A stretch of DNA of 64,000 bases from Limosilactobacillus caccae (GTDB lineage Bacteria > Bacillota > Bacilli > Lactobacillales > Lactobacillaceae): NCBI RefSeq assembly GCF_900156885.1, contig NZ_FTOY01000011.1, forward strand, positions 248,001-312,000, written 5' to 3'. The position numbers were made by a program, and so were the translations under genes. Below the pieces are notes generated by a model. It saw only the letters and a program-made list of their open reading frames with translations, had not been told where the DNA came from and ran no database searches. How positions within the stretch are numbered: the first letter of the stretch is position 1; every line of letters begins with the position of its first letter. Shown one piece after another: positions 13,534 to 20,914 of the stretch.

Positions 13534-13569
13534 CGCCCAGTCAAGACTAAGCGCGAGATTGGGCTGATT
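13534..13569 (+). terminator. Weak hairpin after murA
   Basis: GCCCAGTC at 13534-13541 can pair (one G-U) with GATTGGGC at 13557-13564, followed by TGATTTT. The T run is poor, so termination may be partial. Confidence 0.4.
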
Positions 13570-13572
13570 TTG

Positions 13573-13581
13573 TGGTATAAT
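13573..13581 (+). promoter_or_regulatory. Extended -10 promoter of mbl
   Basis: TGGTATAAT (TATAAT at 13576-13581) is a full TGn-extended -10 about 58 bases before the mbl start; no good -35 is visible. Confidence 0.55.
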
Positions 13582-13638
13582 TACGAACGATTAACGAGTT
13601 AAGTTGCAATACTTGACTAGCTAGAAGGAGAAGAAATA

Positions 13639-14631
13639 ATGGCAAAGGATATTGGAATTGATTTAGGGACGGCCAATGTTTTGATTTACGTTCAAGGCAA
13701 GGGCGTTGTCCTAAATGAACCGTCAGTTGTTGCGGTTGATACAAAGACCAATAAAGTATTGGCTGTTGGGTCGGAAGCTTACCGGATGGTTGGCCGGACG
13801 CCAAGTAACATTCGTGCTATTCGCCCATTAAAAGATGGGGTAATCTCTGATTTCGATGTTACCCAAGAGATGCTTTCCTACTTTATCGGTAAGTTGAGTG
13901 TGAAGGGCTTTATGTCCAAGCCAAATATCATGATTTGCGCACCAACGAACATTACCGACATTGAACGCAAAGCAATCATCCAGGCTGCTGAACAATCCGG
14001 CGGCGGAAAGGTTTACCTCGAATACGAGCCGAAAGTTGCCGCGATTGGTGCGGGCCTAGATATCTTTAAACCACGGGGAAACATGGTTATTGATATGGGT
14101 GGTGGTACCAGTGATATCGCCATTCTTTCACTAGGGGATATCGTCTCAAGCCAGTCAATTCGGATGGCCGGTGACAAGATGAATGCCGATATTGCTAACT
14201 ACATTAAGAACAAGCATGGCCTGGTAATCGGTGAGCATACGGCGGAAAAGATTAAGATGGATCTTGGGACCGCCTTGCGGGTAGATGACCCGGCAACGAT
14301 GGATGTTCGTGGACGGGACGTTGCTAGTGGGATGCCAAAGCAAATCACGGTGAACGAAAACGAGATTGAAGAGGCGCTACACGATACGCTGGAACAAATT
14401 GTTGCAGCCGCTATTCATGTCCTCGAGACGATTCCACCAGAGCTTGCGAGTGACATTATCGATCGTGGGATCATGCTCACTGGTGGGACGTCGCTATTAA
14501 AGGGAATCGACCAGCTATTTAGTGCACGGTTAAAGGTGCCAGTTGTTGTTTCACAAGACCCACTAGACAATGTTGCTAGGGGTGCTGGTGAGATGCTTGA
14601 ACGGATGCAAAAGACAGAACGAAAGAAGTAA
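13639..14631 (+). CDS. mbl: MreB-family actin, Mbl type
   Basis: 330 residues of bacterial actin. Phosphate-1 loop [18 protein letters not shown], phosphate-2 loop VIDMGGGTSDIAILS, and the adenosine motif IMLTGGTSLLKG are intact, so it should bind ATP and polymerise under the membrane to guide side-wall synthesis. It is one of two MreB paralogues here (the other at 56278 heads mreBCD). Position after murA and before yidD/rodA matches mbl of other Bacilli, hence the name; the sequence alone does not separate the paralogues sharply. ATG 13639 follows AGAAGGAGAAG. Confidence 0.88.
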   Translation: MAKDIGIDLGTANVLIYVQGKGVVLNEPSVVAVDTKTNKVLAVGSEAYRMVGRTPSNIRAIRPLKDGVISDFDVTQEMLSYFIGKLSVKGFMSKPNIMICAPTNITDIERKAIIQAAEQSGGGKVYLEYEPKVAAIGAGLDIFKPRGNMVIDMGGGTSDIAILSLGDIVSSQSIRMAGDKMNADIANYIKNKHGLVIGEHTAEKIKMDLGTALRVDDPATMDVRGRDVASGMPKQITVNENEIEEALHDTLEQIVAAAIHVLETIPPELASDIIDRGIMLTGGTSLLKGIDQLFSARLKVPVVVSQDPLDNVARGAGEMLERMQKTERKK

Positions 14632-14637
14632 TGCTGA

Positions 14638-14877
14638 ATGGTCAGGGGACTATGTAGATTGATCCGGTGGTACCAGCAGGGCATTTCTGCTAGGCGACCG
14701 CTAAGGGTTTGCCGTTATTACCCGAGTTGTTCGCAGTACATGATTGAGGCCTTACAACGCTTCGGTATGAAGGGCCTCCTATTGGGGATGGCGCGGATTT
14801 TGCGTTGCCAGCCATTTGTTCGTGGCGGCTATGACCCTGTACCAGTTCGCTTTACCTTTCGGCGTCAACGATATTAA
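14638..14877 (+). CDS. yidD: Membrane protein insertion efficiency factor YidD
   Basis: 79 residues with the YidD core: [45 protein letters not shown]. The family is a small amphipathic, membrane-associated protein that helps YidC insert proteins. Cys-rich YYPSCSQY and the GGYDPVP end are the diagnostic parts. ATG 14638 lies six bases after the mbl stop with no strong ribosome site, suggesting coupling to mbl translation. Its TAA shares the A of a downstream ATG (14877). Confidence 0.92.
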   Translation: MVRGLCRLIRWYQQGISARRPLRVCRYYPSCSQYMIEALQRFGMKGLLLGMARILRCQPFVRGGYDPVPVRFTFRRQRY

Positions 14878-14897
14878 TGATTATTAAGGGTGAAAAA

Positions 14898-15122
14898 GTG
14901 TCAAAGAAAGATAAAAAAATTGAAGTCAGCGTTAAAGACATTGAACGGCGTAACCAGCCAGTCCAGCAAATCTTTATTGGTGAAAAGCTGATTGGTGAAG
15001 TTGTTACCGATAATGAACGATTCAAGGCTATGCTGATGGGCGATCAGAGCGAATTTTATGTTCGTTCACAAGAAGAGGGATTAGAAATGGTCCTTCAACA
15101 ATATCATCTTCACCAACACTAG
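14898..15122 (+). CDS. DUF2969 family small protein
   Basis: 74 residues, charged, no membrane helix or signal. Beginning SKKDKKIEVSVKDIERRNQPVQQIFIGEKLIGEV, it resembles the lactobacillus DUF2969 family found between mbl and rodA; role unknown. I prefer GTG 14898, with AAGGG at 14886-14890 eight bases upstream; an in-frame ATG at 14877 would overlap the yidD stop and add seven residues. Its neighbours link it to the cell-elongation cluster by context only. Confidence 0.75.
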   Translation: MSKKDKKIEVSVKDIERRNQPVQQIFIGEKLIGEVVTDNERFKAMLMGDQSEFYVRSQEEGLEMVLQQYHLHQH

Positions 15123-15170
15123 ATTGGTGGACCATCCTCTTTGATTAATAATTCGTAAAGGAGTTTGGTA

Positions 15171-16364
15171 ATGCAACGTTCACAAAATGAAGTAGAGAGT
15201 CGGATTGACTGGGGGATTATCTTTTGTGTCCTCTTGTTAGCCTTGATTGGGCTCGGCTCGATTTATGTGGCGGCAGTTCACGACCAACAACCAACTAGTG
15301 TTGCAAGACAAGTAATTACCCAGTTAGTGTGGTATGCCGTTGGGACGATTTTAGTGGTCGTGATCATGCAGTTTGACTCAGAGCAGCTGTGGAAATTAGC
15401 ACCGATTGTTTATTGGCTGGGTGTTTTTCTCATGTTTGCTATCCTCGTGTTTTATAGTCGGGCGTACTACGCCAGCACAGGGGCAAAGAGCTGGTTTGCG
15501 ATTGGGCCATTTACTTTTCAGCCGTCCGAAATAATGAAGCCTGCCTATATCCTGATGATGGGGCGGGTAATTACCACTCATAATAACCGCTATAGTGTCC
15601 ATACGGTGGACTCTGATTGGCGATTAATTGGGACAATGTTTTTATGGCTGTTGCCAATTCTCGTTTCGCTTAAATTTCAAAATGATTTTGGGACGGGATT
15701 AGTTTTCTTCGCAATCTTTTGTGGAATGGTCCTTGTCTCCGGGGTTACTTGGCGAATTATTGTTCCTGCCGCAACGGCATTAGCGGTTATCGGTGGTTCG
15801 GCCTTGGCAATGGTGACGAGTACGTTTGGCCGGCGGATCCTTGAAAATATTGGCTTTCAGGCGTACCAGTTTGACCGGGTCGACACCTGGTTGCATCCGG
15901 AACAAGATACGACTAACCAGGGTTACCAGCTTTGGCAGAGTATCAAAGCAGTTGGTTCTGGGGGGATTACCGGGACCGGTTTTAATAACTCAAAGGTTTA
16001 CGTCCCAGTCCGGGAATCAGACATGATTTTCTCCGTCATTGGGGAAAATTTTGGCTTTATCGGCGGGGTATTGTTAATCTTGATATACCTGTTGCTAATC
16101 TACTTGATGGTCCGGGTGACGTTTGATACGAAAAATGAATTTTATGCCTATATTTCAACCGGGGTTATTATGATGATCTTATTCCACGTCTTTGAAAACA
16201 TTGGGATGAATATCGGACTCTTACCGTTGACGGGGATCCCGCTTCCTTTCATCAGTGCGGGGGGATCGTCGTTAATTGGTAACCTGATTGGGATTGGGTT
16301 GATAATGTCAATGCGTTATCACCACCATTCCTACATGTTTAGTAGTAACCGAGAATTTAGATAG
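15171..16364 (+). CDS. rodA: Rod-shape SEDS glycosyltransferase RodA (FtsW/RodA/SpoVE family)
   Basis: 397-residue polytopic membrane protein (about ten helices) of the SEDS family, which polymerises lipid II into glycan strands together with a class B penicillin-binding protein. Family motifs seen are STGAKSWFAIGPFTFQPSEIMKPAYILMMGR, the GSGGITGTGFNNSKVYVPVRESDMIFSVIGENFGFIGG stretch, and the end LPLTGIPLPFISAGGSSLIGNLIGIGL. ATG 15171 has AAGGAG seven bases upstream; a GTG at 15165 would overlap it. Context with mbl favours RodA (elongation) over FtsW (division), an inference. Confidence 0.9.
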   Translation: MQRSQNEVESRIDWGIIFCVLLLALIGLGSIYVAAVHDQQPTSVARQVITQLVWYAVGTILVVVIMQFDSEQLWKLAPIVYWLGVFLMFAILVFYSRAYYASTGAKSWFAIGPFTFQPSEIMKPAYILMMGRVITTHNNRYSVHTVDSDWRLIGTMFLWLLPILVSLKFQNDFGTGLVFFAIFCGMVLVSGVTWRIIVPAATALAVIGGSALAMVTSTFGRRILENIGFQAYQFDRVDTWLHPEQDTTNQGYQLWQSIKAVGSGGITGTGFNNSKVYVPVRESDMIFSVIGENFGFIGGVLLILIYLLLIYLMVRVTFDTKNEFYAYISTGVIMMILFHVFENIGMNIGLLPLTGIPLPFISAGGSSLIGNLIGIGLIMSMRYHHHSYMFSSNREFR

Positions 16365-16378
16365 GGAGGCCAAACAAG

Positions 16379-16672
16379 ATGGCAAAAAACTACTTTTGGG
16401 TAAAAGAACAAGCTGATGGTAGCAAGTTAGTTGGCTTAAATGATCAGGGTCGTGATGACCTCGGAGCAATTAGCTTCATCGATGTTCCAGCAGCAGGGGC
16501 AAGCTTAGCAAAGAACGGCAAGTTTATTGCGGTTGAAGCTGAAAAGGCCGTTACCGATATTGATAGTCCGGTTGATGGGACAATCACTAAGGTAAATGAG
16601 GCCATCATTGATGATCCGGCAGGCCTTAATTCAACTGACGAAACACAAAACTGGATTGTCGAAGTTAAATAA
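16379..16672 (+). CDS. gcvH: GcvH-like lipoyl-carrier protein, stand-alone
   Basis: 97 residues of the biotin/lipoyl-attachment fold. VEAEKAVTDIDSPVDGTI fits the GcvH lipoylation loop, with Lys56 as the likely lipoyl acceptor. It is shorter than E. coli GcvH (129) and lacks neighbours encoding glycine decarboxylase (gcvP) or gcvT. In organisms without a complete glycine cleavage system, such GcvH-like proteins can act as a lipoyl relay or as a modified-carrier target; which applies here cannot be told. ATG 16379 follows TAGGGAGGC, 15 bases after rodA, and a terminator follows. Confidence 0.85.
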   Translation: MAKNYFWVKEQADGSKLVGLNDQGRDDLGAISFIDVPAAGASLAKNGKFIAVEAEKAVTDIDSPVDGTITKVNEAIIDDPAGLNSTDETQNWIVEVK

Positions 16673-16680
16673 ATTACGCG

Positions 16681-16707
16681 GGGGTTGGTTAGCCAACCTC
16701 TTTTTTT
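16681..16707 (+). terminator. Terminator after gcvH
   Basis: GGGGTTGG/CCAACCTC stem with TTAG loop, then seven T. Confidence 0.9.
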
Positions 16708-16720
16708 GTGGCGCGGTTCA

Positions 16721-16729
16721 TGTTATACT
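16721..16729 (+). promoter_or_regulatory. Extended -10 promoter of ddl
   Basis: TGTTATACT is a TGn-extended -10 (TATACT 16724-16729) about 50 bases before the ddl start. Confidence 0.5.
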
Positions 16730-16779
16730 TAAGGTTCTAGGAAATCGGATAAAATAAAAAATTTAAGGTGGTATTTCAC

Positions 16780-17910
16780 ATGACCAAAAAATTACATATC
16801 GCATTATTGTTTGGCGGGAACTCCTCTGAACACGATGTTTCAAAGCGGTCAGCACACAATATCTATGACGCCCTTGATAAGGATAAGTACGATGTAAGTA
16901 TTTTTATGTTTACCAAGGACGGGATCCTATTAAATAACGAAGAATCACAACGAATCTTCGACGGTGAACCAGAAGATAAGGTCGTTGAAGAGGCATATGC
17001 CAAGATGGATTTGACTAAGCCACTGGCCCCAATCATGGCATTGAATGAACTGCAAGATATTGACTTCTTCTACCCGGTCATCCACGGTAACCTGGGTGAA
17101 GATGGGACGATCCAGGGGCTCTTTAAGCTCCTTAATAAGCCATACATTGGCTCAAATATTGCAGCAAGTGCGATTTCCTTTGACAAGGACTTGACCAAGA
17201 AGATCCTTAGCGAAGCAGGAATCCGGAATACACCATACGTATTGGTTACGCCAGAGACGCGCGACCAATACCCTTGGACGCAGGTTGAAGAAAAGCTCGG
17301 TAACTTAACGTTTGTTAAGCCGGCTAAGCAAGGGTCATCAGTGGGAATTCACAAGGTTACCAATGCTGATGAGTACGAAGCAGCATTAGATGATGCCTTT
17401 AAGTATGACTACAAGGTATTAGTTGAGCAGGGGATTGACCACCCACAAGAAATTGAGATTTCAATCCTGGGGAATGAACACCCAATCGCTTCTAAATTGG
17501 GGGCTGTCCGGGTGCCAAAGGGTGATGCTTTCTATGACTATGACAATAAGTTTGTCGACGCTAGTGGGGTTATCTTTGAGTTACCAGTTAAGCTTCCCCA
17601 GTATTTAGTTGACGAAATTACTGATATGGCATTGAAAGCATACCGGGCGCTAGGAATGAAGGGGTTAGCCCGGATTGACTTCTTGGTTGATGCAAATAAT
17701 GTGCCATACCTTGGTGAACCAAACACGTTGCCTGGTTTTACCAACATCAGCCTCTATCCACAAATGTGGGAAGTTTCCGGAATTTCATACTCGGAATTAA
17801 TTGATCGGTTGATTCAGTTAGGCTTAGACGAATTTAAACGAAACAGCAAGATTCGTTATGACTTCCAAGAACTAGGGACAGAAAAAGTCGGTCAAAAGAA
17901 ATATAACTAA
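16780..17910 (+). CDS. ddl: D-alanine--D-alanine/D-lactate ligase
   Basis: 376-residue ATP-grasp enzyme that joins D-Ala to a second D-Ala or D-lactate for the end of the peptidoglycan stem. Motifs in order: LFGGNSSEHDVSKRSA, HGNLGEDGTIQG, FVKPAKQGSSVGI, the omega-loop FYDYDNKFVD, and EPNTLPGFTNISLYP. In the loop the residue after Lys is Phe258; D-Ala-D-Ala ligases have Tyr here (E. coli DdlB Tyr216) while the D-Ala-D-Lac ligases of Leuconostoc and lactobacilli have Phe. This predicts D-lactate-ended precursors and intrinsic vancomycin resistance. ATG 16780 follows AAGGTGGT. Confidence 0.95.
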   Translation: MTKKLHIALLFGGNSSEHDVSKRSAHNIYDALDKDKYDVSIFMFTKDGILLNNEESQRIFDGEPEDKVVEEAYAKMDLTKPLAPIMALNELQDIDFFYPVIHGNLGEDGTIQGLFKLLNKPYIGSNIAASAISFDKDLTKKILSEAGIRNTPYVLVTPETRDQYPWTQVEEKLGNLTFVKPAKQGSSVGIHKVTNADEYEAALDDAFKYDYKVLVEQGIDHPQEIEISILGNEHPIASKLGAVRVPKGDAFYDYDNKFVDASGVIFELPVKLPQYLVDEITDMALKAYRALGMKGLARIDFLVDANNVPYLGEPNTLPGFTNISLYPQMWEVSGISYSELIDRLIQLGLDEFKRNSKIRYDFQELGTEKVGQKKYN

Positions 17911-17921
17911 GATTAGTAAAC

Positions 17922-17947
17922 GGGGGCCAGTTGTGGCTCCCTTTTTC
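17922..17947 (+). terminator. Terminator after ddl
   Basis: GGGGGCCA/TGGCTCCC (one G-U pair), 4-base loop, then TTTTTC. Confidence 0.75.
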
Positions 17948-17980
17948 TATTAAAAAATTTTATAAATCCAATATATTAGT

Positions 17981-18009
17981 TTTACGGCGGTAGCTTTATA
18001 TAATATAAT
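17981..18009 (+). promoter_or_regulatory. Candidate promoter for a structured upstream transcript
   Basis: TTTACG at 17981-17986, 17-base spacer, TATAAT at 18004-18009. It would transcribe the hairpin-rich region before the XRE-TPR regulator. Confidence 0.45.
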
Positions 18010-18049
18010 GTTATATACAATGGCTTTTATAAAGCGGTACCAAGCTAAT

Positions 18050-18210
18050 GGATATTAATTAACTTTCTTAACGCAATTGGCTAGTGGCAGGACCACTAGG
18101 GGGAAGCCACGCAACGAGTAAATGATTAATTCTATTAGTAAGATAATAGCTGTCACCACTGCTTTGATGGTATAATAGCAATCGGCAATGGTGCTGTCTA
18201 TTAATATTTG
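18050..18210 (+). other. Unassigned structured region before the regulator gene
   Basis: Not a known riboswitch class that I recognise. It holds a perfect hairpin (CTAGTGG 18081-18087, loop CAGGA, CCACTAG 18093-18099) followed by GGGGGAAGCCACGCAACGAG. Next come three copies of a six-base arm: CTATTA 18132-18137, TAATAG 18144-18149, CTATTA 18198-18203, so the middle arm can pair either upstream or downstream. An extended -10 (TGGTATAAT, 18168-18176) lies inside the downstream dyad, so part of this may be an operator rather than RNA structure. Confidence 0.4.
18168..18176 (+). promoter_or_regulatory. Extended -10 promoter of the XRE-TPR regulator
   Basis: TGGTATAAT with TATAAT at 18171-18176, about 80 bases before the start codon and embedded in an imperfect dyad (18144-18203). 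Confidence 0.55.
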
Positions 18211-18256
18211 AATTATTTTGAACTATTCACTATATAAGAATAAGGAAGGGAAAAAG

Positions 18257-19105
18257 ATGAAACTCCGAGGAGACGTATTGAAACAAATTCGTCGAAAGCG
18301 CGGATTGTCTCAGACCGCCTTAGCTGAGGGAATTTGCACCCAAGCGACAATTAGCTTAATGGAAAAACAGAATCGTTTACCTAAGATGGATATTTTAACG
18401 GCAATTTGTGAGCGCTTAAACATCTCTTCTGATCGCATTGTCGAAAATGAAGTCAGTGGGATAAATGAAACCTTTAATCAAATTGTTGATAACTTAATTT
18501 CTCGTGATTTTGATACGGCATCAGCACTGTTAAAGAAGATTCACGTAAAGAATCTGGAGAGTGATTTTGATAAGCAGCGCTACTACTACCTATTGGGGAT
18601 GGTTCAAGTAGAAAGCGACCAGCTTGATGAAGCAATTTTTAATTTCGAACTTGTCCTGACCCAGTTCGCCACCACGAGTGCTAATATCTACTTGGCAATG
18701 ACGACTGCCGGGATGGCGCTAGCGTACTTAAAGCGGGGCGACCGTGAACGGGCTGCTCGGCTGACCACCCGGTCGGTTCGACTGATTGACAATAAAAAAC
18801 TGATTGGGAGCCTCCACCAGTGGGCCTCAATTGATTGTCAGATTGCCGAATTATACCTCGCGCTCGACGACCCCGATAATGCAATTCACGTTGCTAACCA
18901 GGGGGTTGAACTTTGTCGGGAGCATGACTCATTGTTCCTGCTCGATGAACTATACTTAAACATCGGCCGTGCATACCTGGCAAAGGATGATAAGCAAAAC
19001 GCCAAGGAAGCCCTTGAGGTGGCAAAGAGTTTAAGTATTGCCCGCAACGGCGAGGTAACAGAGCAGGGAATTTTAACAGCACTTGCCAGCATTGAGAATA
19101 ACTAA
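18257..19105 (+). CDS. XRE-family regulator with C-terminal TPR-like repeats
   Basis: 282 residues: an N-terminal helix-turn-helix (about 6-58, QIRRKRGLSQTALAEGICTQATISLMEKQNRLPKMDIL) and then all-helical tetratricopeptide-like repeats (YYLLGMVQVESDQLDEAIFNFELVL, IAELYLALDDPDNAIHVANQGVEL, LNIGRAYLAKDDKQNAKEALEVAKSL). This layout is shared by the Rgg/PlcR/PrgX group, whose repeats often bind short signal peptides, but I see no convincing peptide gene next to it. ATG 18257 has AAGGAAGGG upstream; the frame extends to 18218 without a ribosome site. It is monocistronic with its own terminator. Targets unknown. Confidence 0.85.
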   Translation: MKLRGDVLKQIRRKRGLSQTALAEGICTQATISLMEKQNRLPKMDILTAICERLNISSDRIVENEVSGINETFNQIVDNLISRDFDTASALLKKIHVKNLESDFDKQRYYYLLGMVQVESDQLDEAIFNFELVLTQFATTSANIYLAMTTAGMALAYLKRGDRERAARLTTRSVRLIDNKKLIGSLHQWASIDCQIAELYLALDDPDNAIHVANQGVELCREHDSLFLLDELYLNIGRAYLAKDDKQNAKEALEVAKSLSIARNGEVTEQGILTALASIENN

Positions 19106-19116
19106 TAATCGGAATG

Positions 19117-19149
19117 GAGCGATTGCCAGTTTGGCGTCGCTCTTTTTTT
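19117..19149 (+). terminator. Terminator after the XRE-TPR gene
   Basis: GAGCGA...TCGCTC outer stem with an inner GCCA/TGGC stem, followed by seven T. Confidence 0.85.
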
Positions 19150-19400
19150 ATTTGCTAAAATTCATCCGAACAAATATGGGAGATAAATAACAAATATTGG
19201 CTCGCAATAAGCATTCCAGCACTTGTTTTGCAGATCAATAACCGTTTTGACCAGCTATCCGCACAAATATCAGCTAAAATTAATTTGGAATTCTTTTCAC
19301 AAGCTTTTCGGACAACAATATAGTGCCACACCAGCAATCATCAAATAACTTTCCTACGTATTTCACAATTGATAAGTACTTATTTTTAAAATATGTATTG

Positions 19401-19416
19401 ATTTGTACGTACAAAT
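19401..19416 (+). promoter_or_regulatory. AraR operator
   Basis: ATTTGTACGTACAAAT is a perfect 16-base palindrome and matches the known AraR box of Bacillus and lactobacilli. It lies about 80 bases before the symporter gene; araR itself is at 27905-28987. Confidence 0.92.
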
Positions 19417-19439
19417 ATACTATCATAATAATTGTTAAA

Positions 19440-19453
19440 TGAAAGCGCGTTCA
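19440..19453 (+). promoter_or_regulatory. cre site (CcpA binding)
   Basis: TGAAAGCGCGTTCA fits the cre consensus TGWAANCGNTNWCA at 13 of 14 positions, so the operon should be repressed by preferred sugars. Confidence 0.85.
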
Positions 19454-19495
19454 TGTTAATGAAACATATTCTTGAATTTTAGGAGGATGAATGTC

Positions 19496-20890
19496 ATGGC
19501 AAAAGCCGAAAAGAAAATCTCAAGTGCATTTATCTACTTCTTCGGATCATTTGGGGGAATCCTATTTGGTTACGATATTGGTGTTATGACCGGGGCCTTG
19601 CCCTTCTTACAGGCCGACTGGCACCTAGAAAATGCAGCAACCCTTGTTGGGTGGATCACTTCCGCTGTTATGTTTGGGGCAATCTTCGGGGGTGCCCTTG
19701 CTGGTCAGCTTTCTGATAAGTTTGGTCGGCGGAAGATGATTTTAATGTCTGCAATCGTCTTTATGGTCTTCTCCGTATTATCTGGGGTATCTCCAGACAT
19801 GGGCGAAGCAAGTGCTTACTACTTAATTATTGTCCGGGCCCTCTTAGGGTTAGCCGTTGGGGCTGCTTCCGCCCTGGTACCGGCGTACATGTCAGAAATG
19901 GCGCCTGCTAATGCGCGGGGCCGGTTATCCGGGTTAAACCAGACGATGATCGTTTCGGGGATGTTACTTTCCTACATCGTCGACTTCTTACTCAAGGACC
20001 TTCCTGGTGAATGGGCATGGCGGTTAATGTTAGGGTTAGCTGCGGTTCCTGCCTTAATCTTGTTCCTCGGGGTTTTACGGTTACCAGAATCACCACGGTT
20101 CTTAATTAACCACGGTGATGAAGCTGGTGCACGTCAAGTCTTAACTTACATTCGGAAGGACACTTCTGAAATTGACCAAGAATTAAAGAGTATTAAAGAA
20201 ACGGCTGCACAAGAAAGCCAAGCGAACAAGAAGGCTTCATGGTCAACCTTGTTCAATGGTAAGTACCGTTACCTCGTGATTGCCGGGGTGGGGGTTGCTG
20301 CTTTCCAACAATTCCAAGGTGCTAACGCGATCTTCTACTACATTCCATTGATTGTCGAAAAGGCGACTGGTCAAGCTGCTGCATCTAACTTAATGTGGCC
20401 AATTATCCAGGGGATCATCCTGGTTGCTGGTTCATTAGTCTACATGTGGATTGCTGAAAAGTTCAACCGGCGGACATTATTAATGCTCGGTGGGACGGTC
20501 ATGGGGCTCTCATTCATCTTGCCAGCGATCCTCAACTGGATCATGCCAAACATGAACCCAATGACAATCGTTGTCTTCTTATGTATCTACGTTGCCTTCT
20601 ACTCATTTACCTGGGCACCACTTACATGGGTATTAGTTGGTGAAATCTTCCCATTAGCTATCCGGGGCCGGGCATCAGGTTTAGCATCATCATTCAACTG
20701 GATCGGTTCATGGTTAGTTGGGTTAGTCTTCCCAATCATGACTGCAAGTATGTCACAAGAAGCAGTTTTCGCCATCTTCGGTGTAATTTGTATCCTCGGT
20801 GTTCTCTTCATCAAGACCCGTGTTCCAGAAACACGTGGTCACACCCTTGAAGAAATTGAAGCACAAGGGACGAAGCACGCAAGTAAGTAA
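19496..20890 (+). CDS. araE: Sugar:proton symporter, probable L-arabinose permease
   Basis: 464-residue major facilitator of the sugar porter family with 12 predicted membrane helices. Signatures: GYDIGVMTGALPF, DKFGRRKMI between helices 2 and 3, PESPRFLINHG at the end of the first half, QQFQGANAIFYY in helix 7, and PETRGHTLEEIE at the C terminus. As first gene of the ara operon, right behind the AraR operator, it very probably imports L-arabinose. I use ATG 19496, nine bases after AGGAGG; in-frame ATG 19487 is too close to that site. Confidence 0.88.
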   Translation: MAKAEKKISSAFIYFFGSFGGILFGYDIGVMTGALPFLQADWHLENAATLVGWITSAVMFGAIFGGALAGQLSDKFGRRKMILMSAIVFMVFSVLSGVSPDMGEASAYYLIIVRALLGLAVGAASALVPAYMSEMAPANARGRLSGLNQTMIVSGMLLSYIVDFLLKDLPGEWAWRLMLGLAAVPALILFLGVLRLPESPRFLINHGDEAGARQVLTYIRKDTSEIDQELKSIKETAAQESQANKKASWSTLFNGKYRYLVIAGVGVAAFQQFQGANAIFYYIPLIVEKATGQAAASNLMWPIIQGIILVAGSLVYMWIAEKFNRRTLLMLGGTVMGLSFILPAILNWIMPNMNPMTIVVFLCIYVAFYSFTWAPLTWVLVGEIFPLAIRGRASGLASSFNWIGSWLVGLVFPIMTASMSQEAVFAIFGVICILGVLFIKTRVPETRGHTLEEIEAQGTKHASK

Positions 20891-20914
20891 TCCTAGACTT
20901 AGGAGGAATATTTA

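Larger units (their letters stand above)
19150..19495 (+). promoter_or_regulatory. Arabinose operon control region
   Basis: About 350 bases without a gene; a 60-codon minus-strand frame at 19155-19337 has no ribosome site or family features. The last 100 bases hold the AraR operator and cre site listed separately. TTGATT at 19398 and CATAAT/AATAAT at 19424-19432 are possible promoter hexamers overlapping the operator, but spacing is not ideal, so the exact start point is uncertain. Confidence 0.5.

Noticed and set aside
18019-18057. A tiny frame encoding MAFIKRYQANGY upstream of the XRE-TPR regulator, considered as a signal peptide gene
   Set aside because: No ribosome site and no secretion-signal character; probably chance.
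19155-19337. A 60-codon minus-strand frame upstream of the ara operon
   Set aside because: AT-rich intergenic DNA with no ribosome site or family features.
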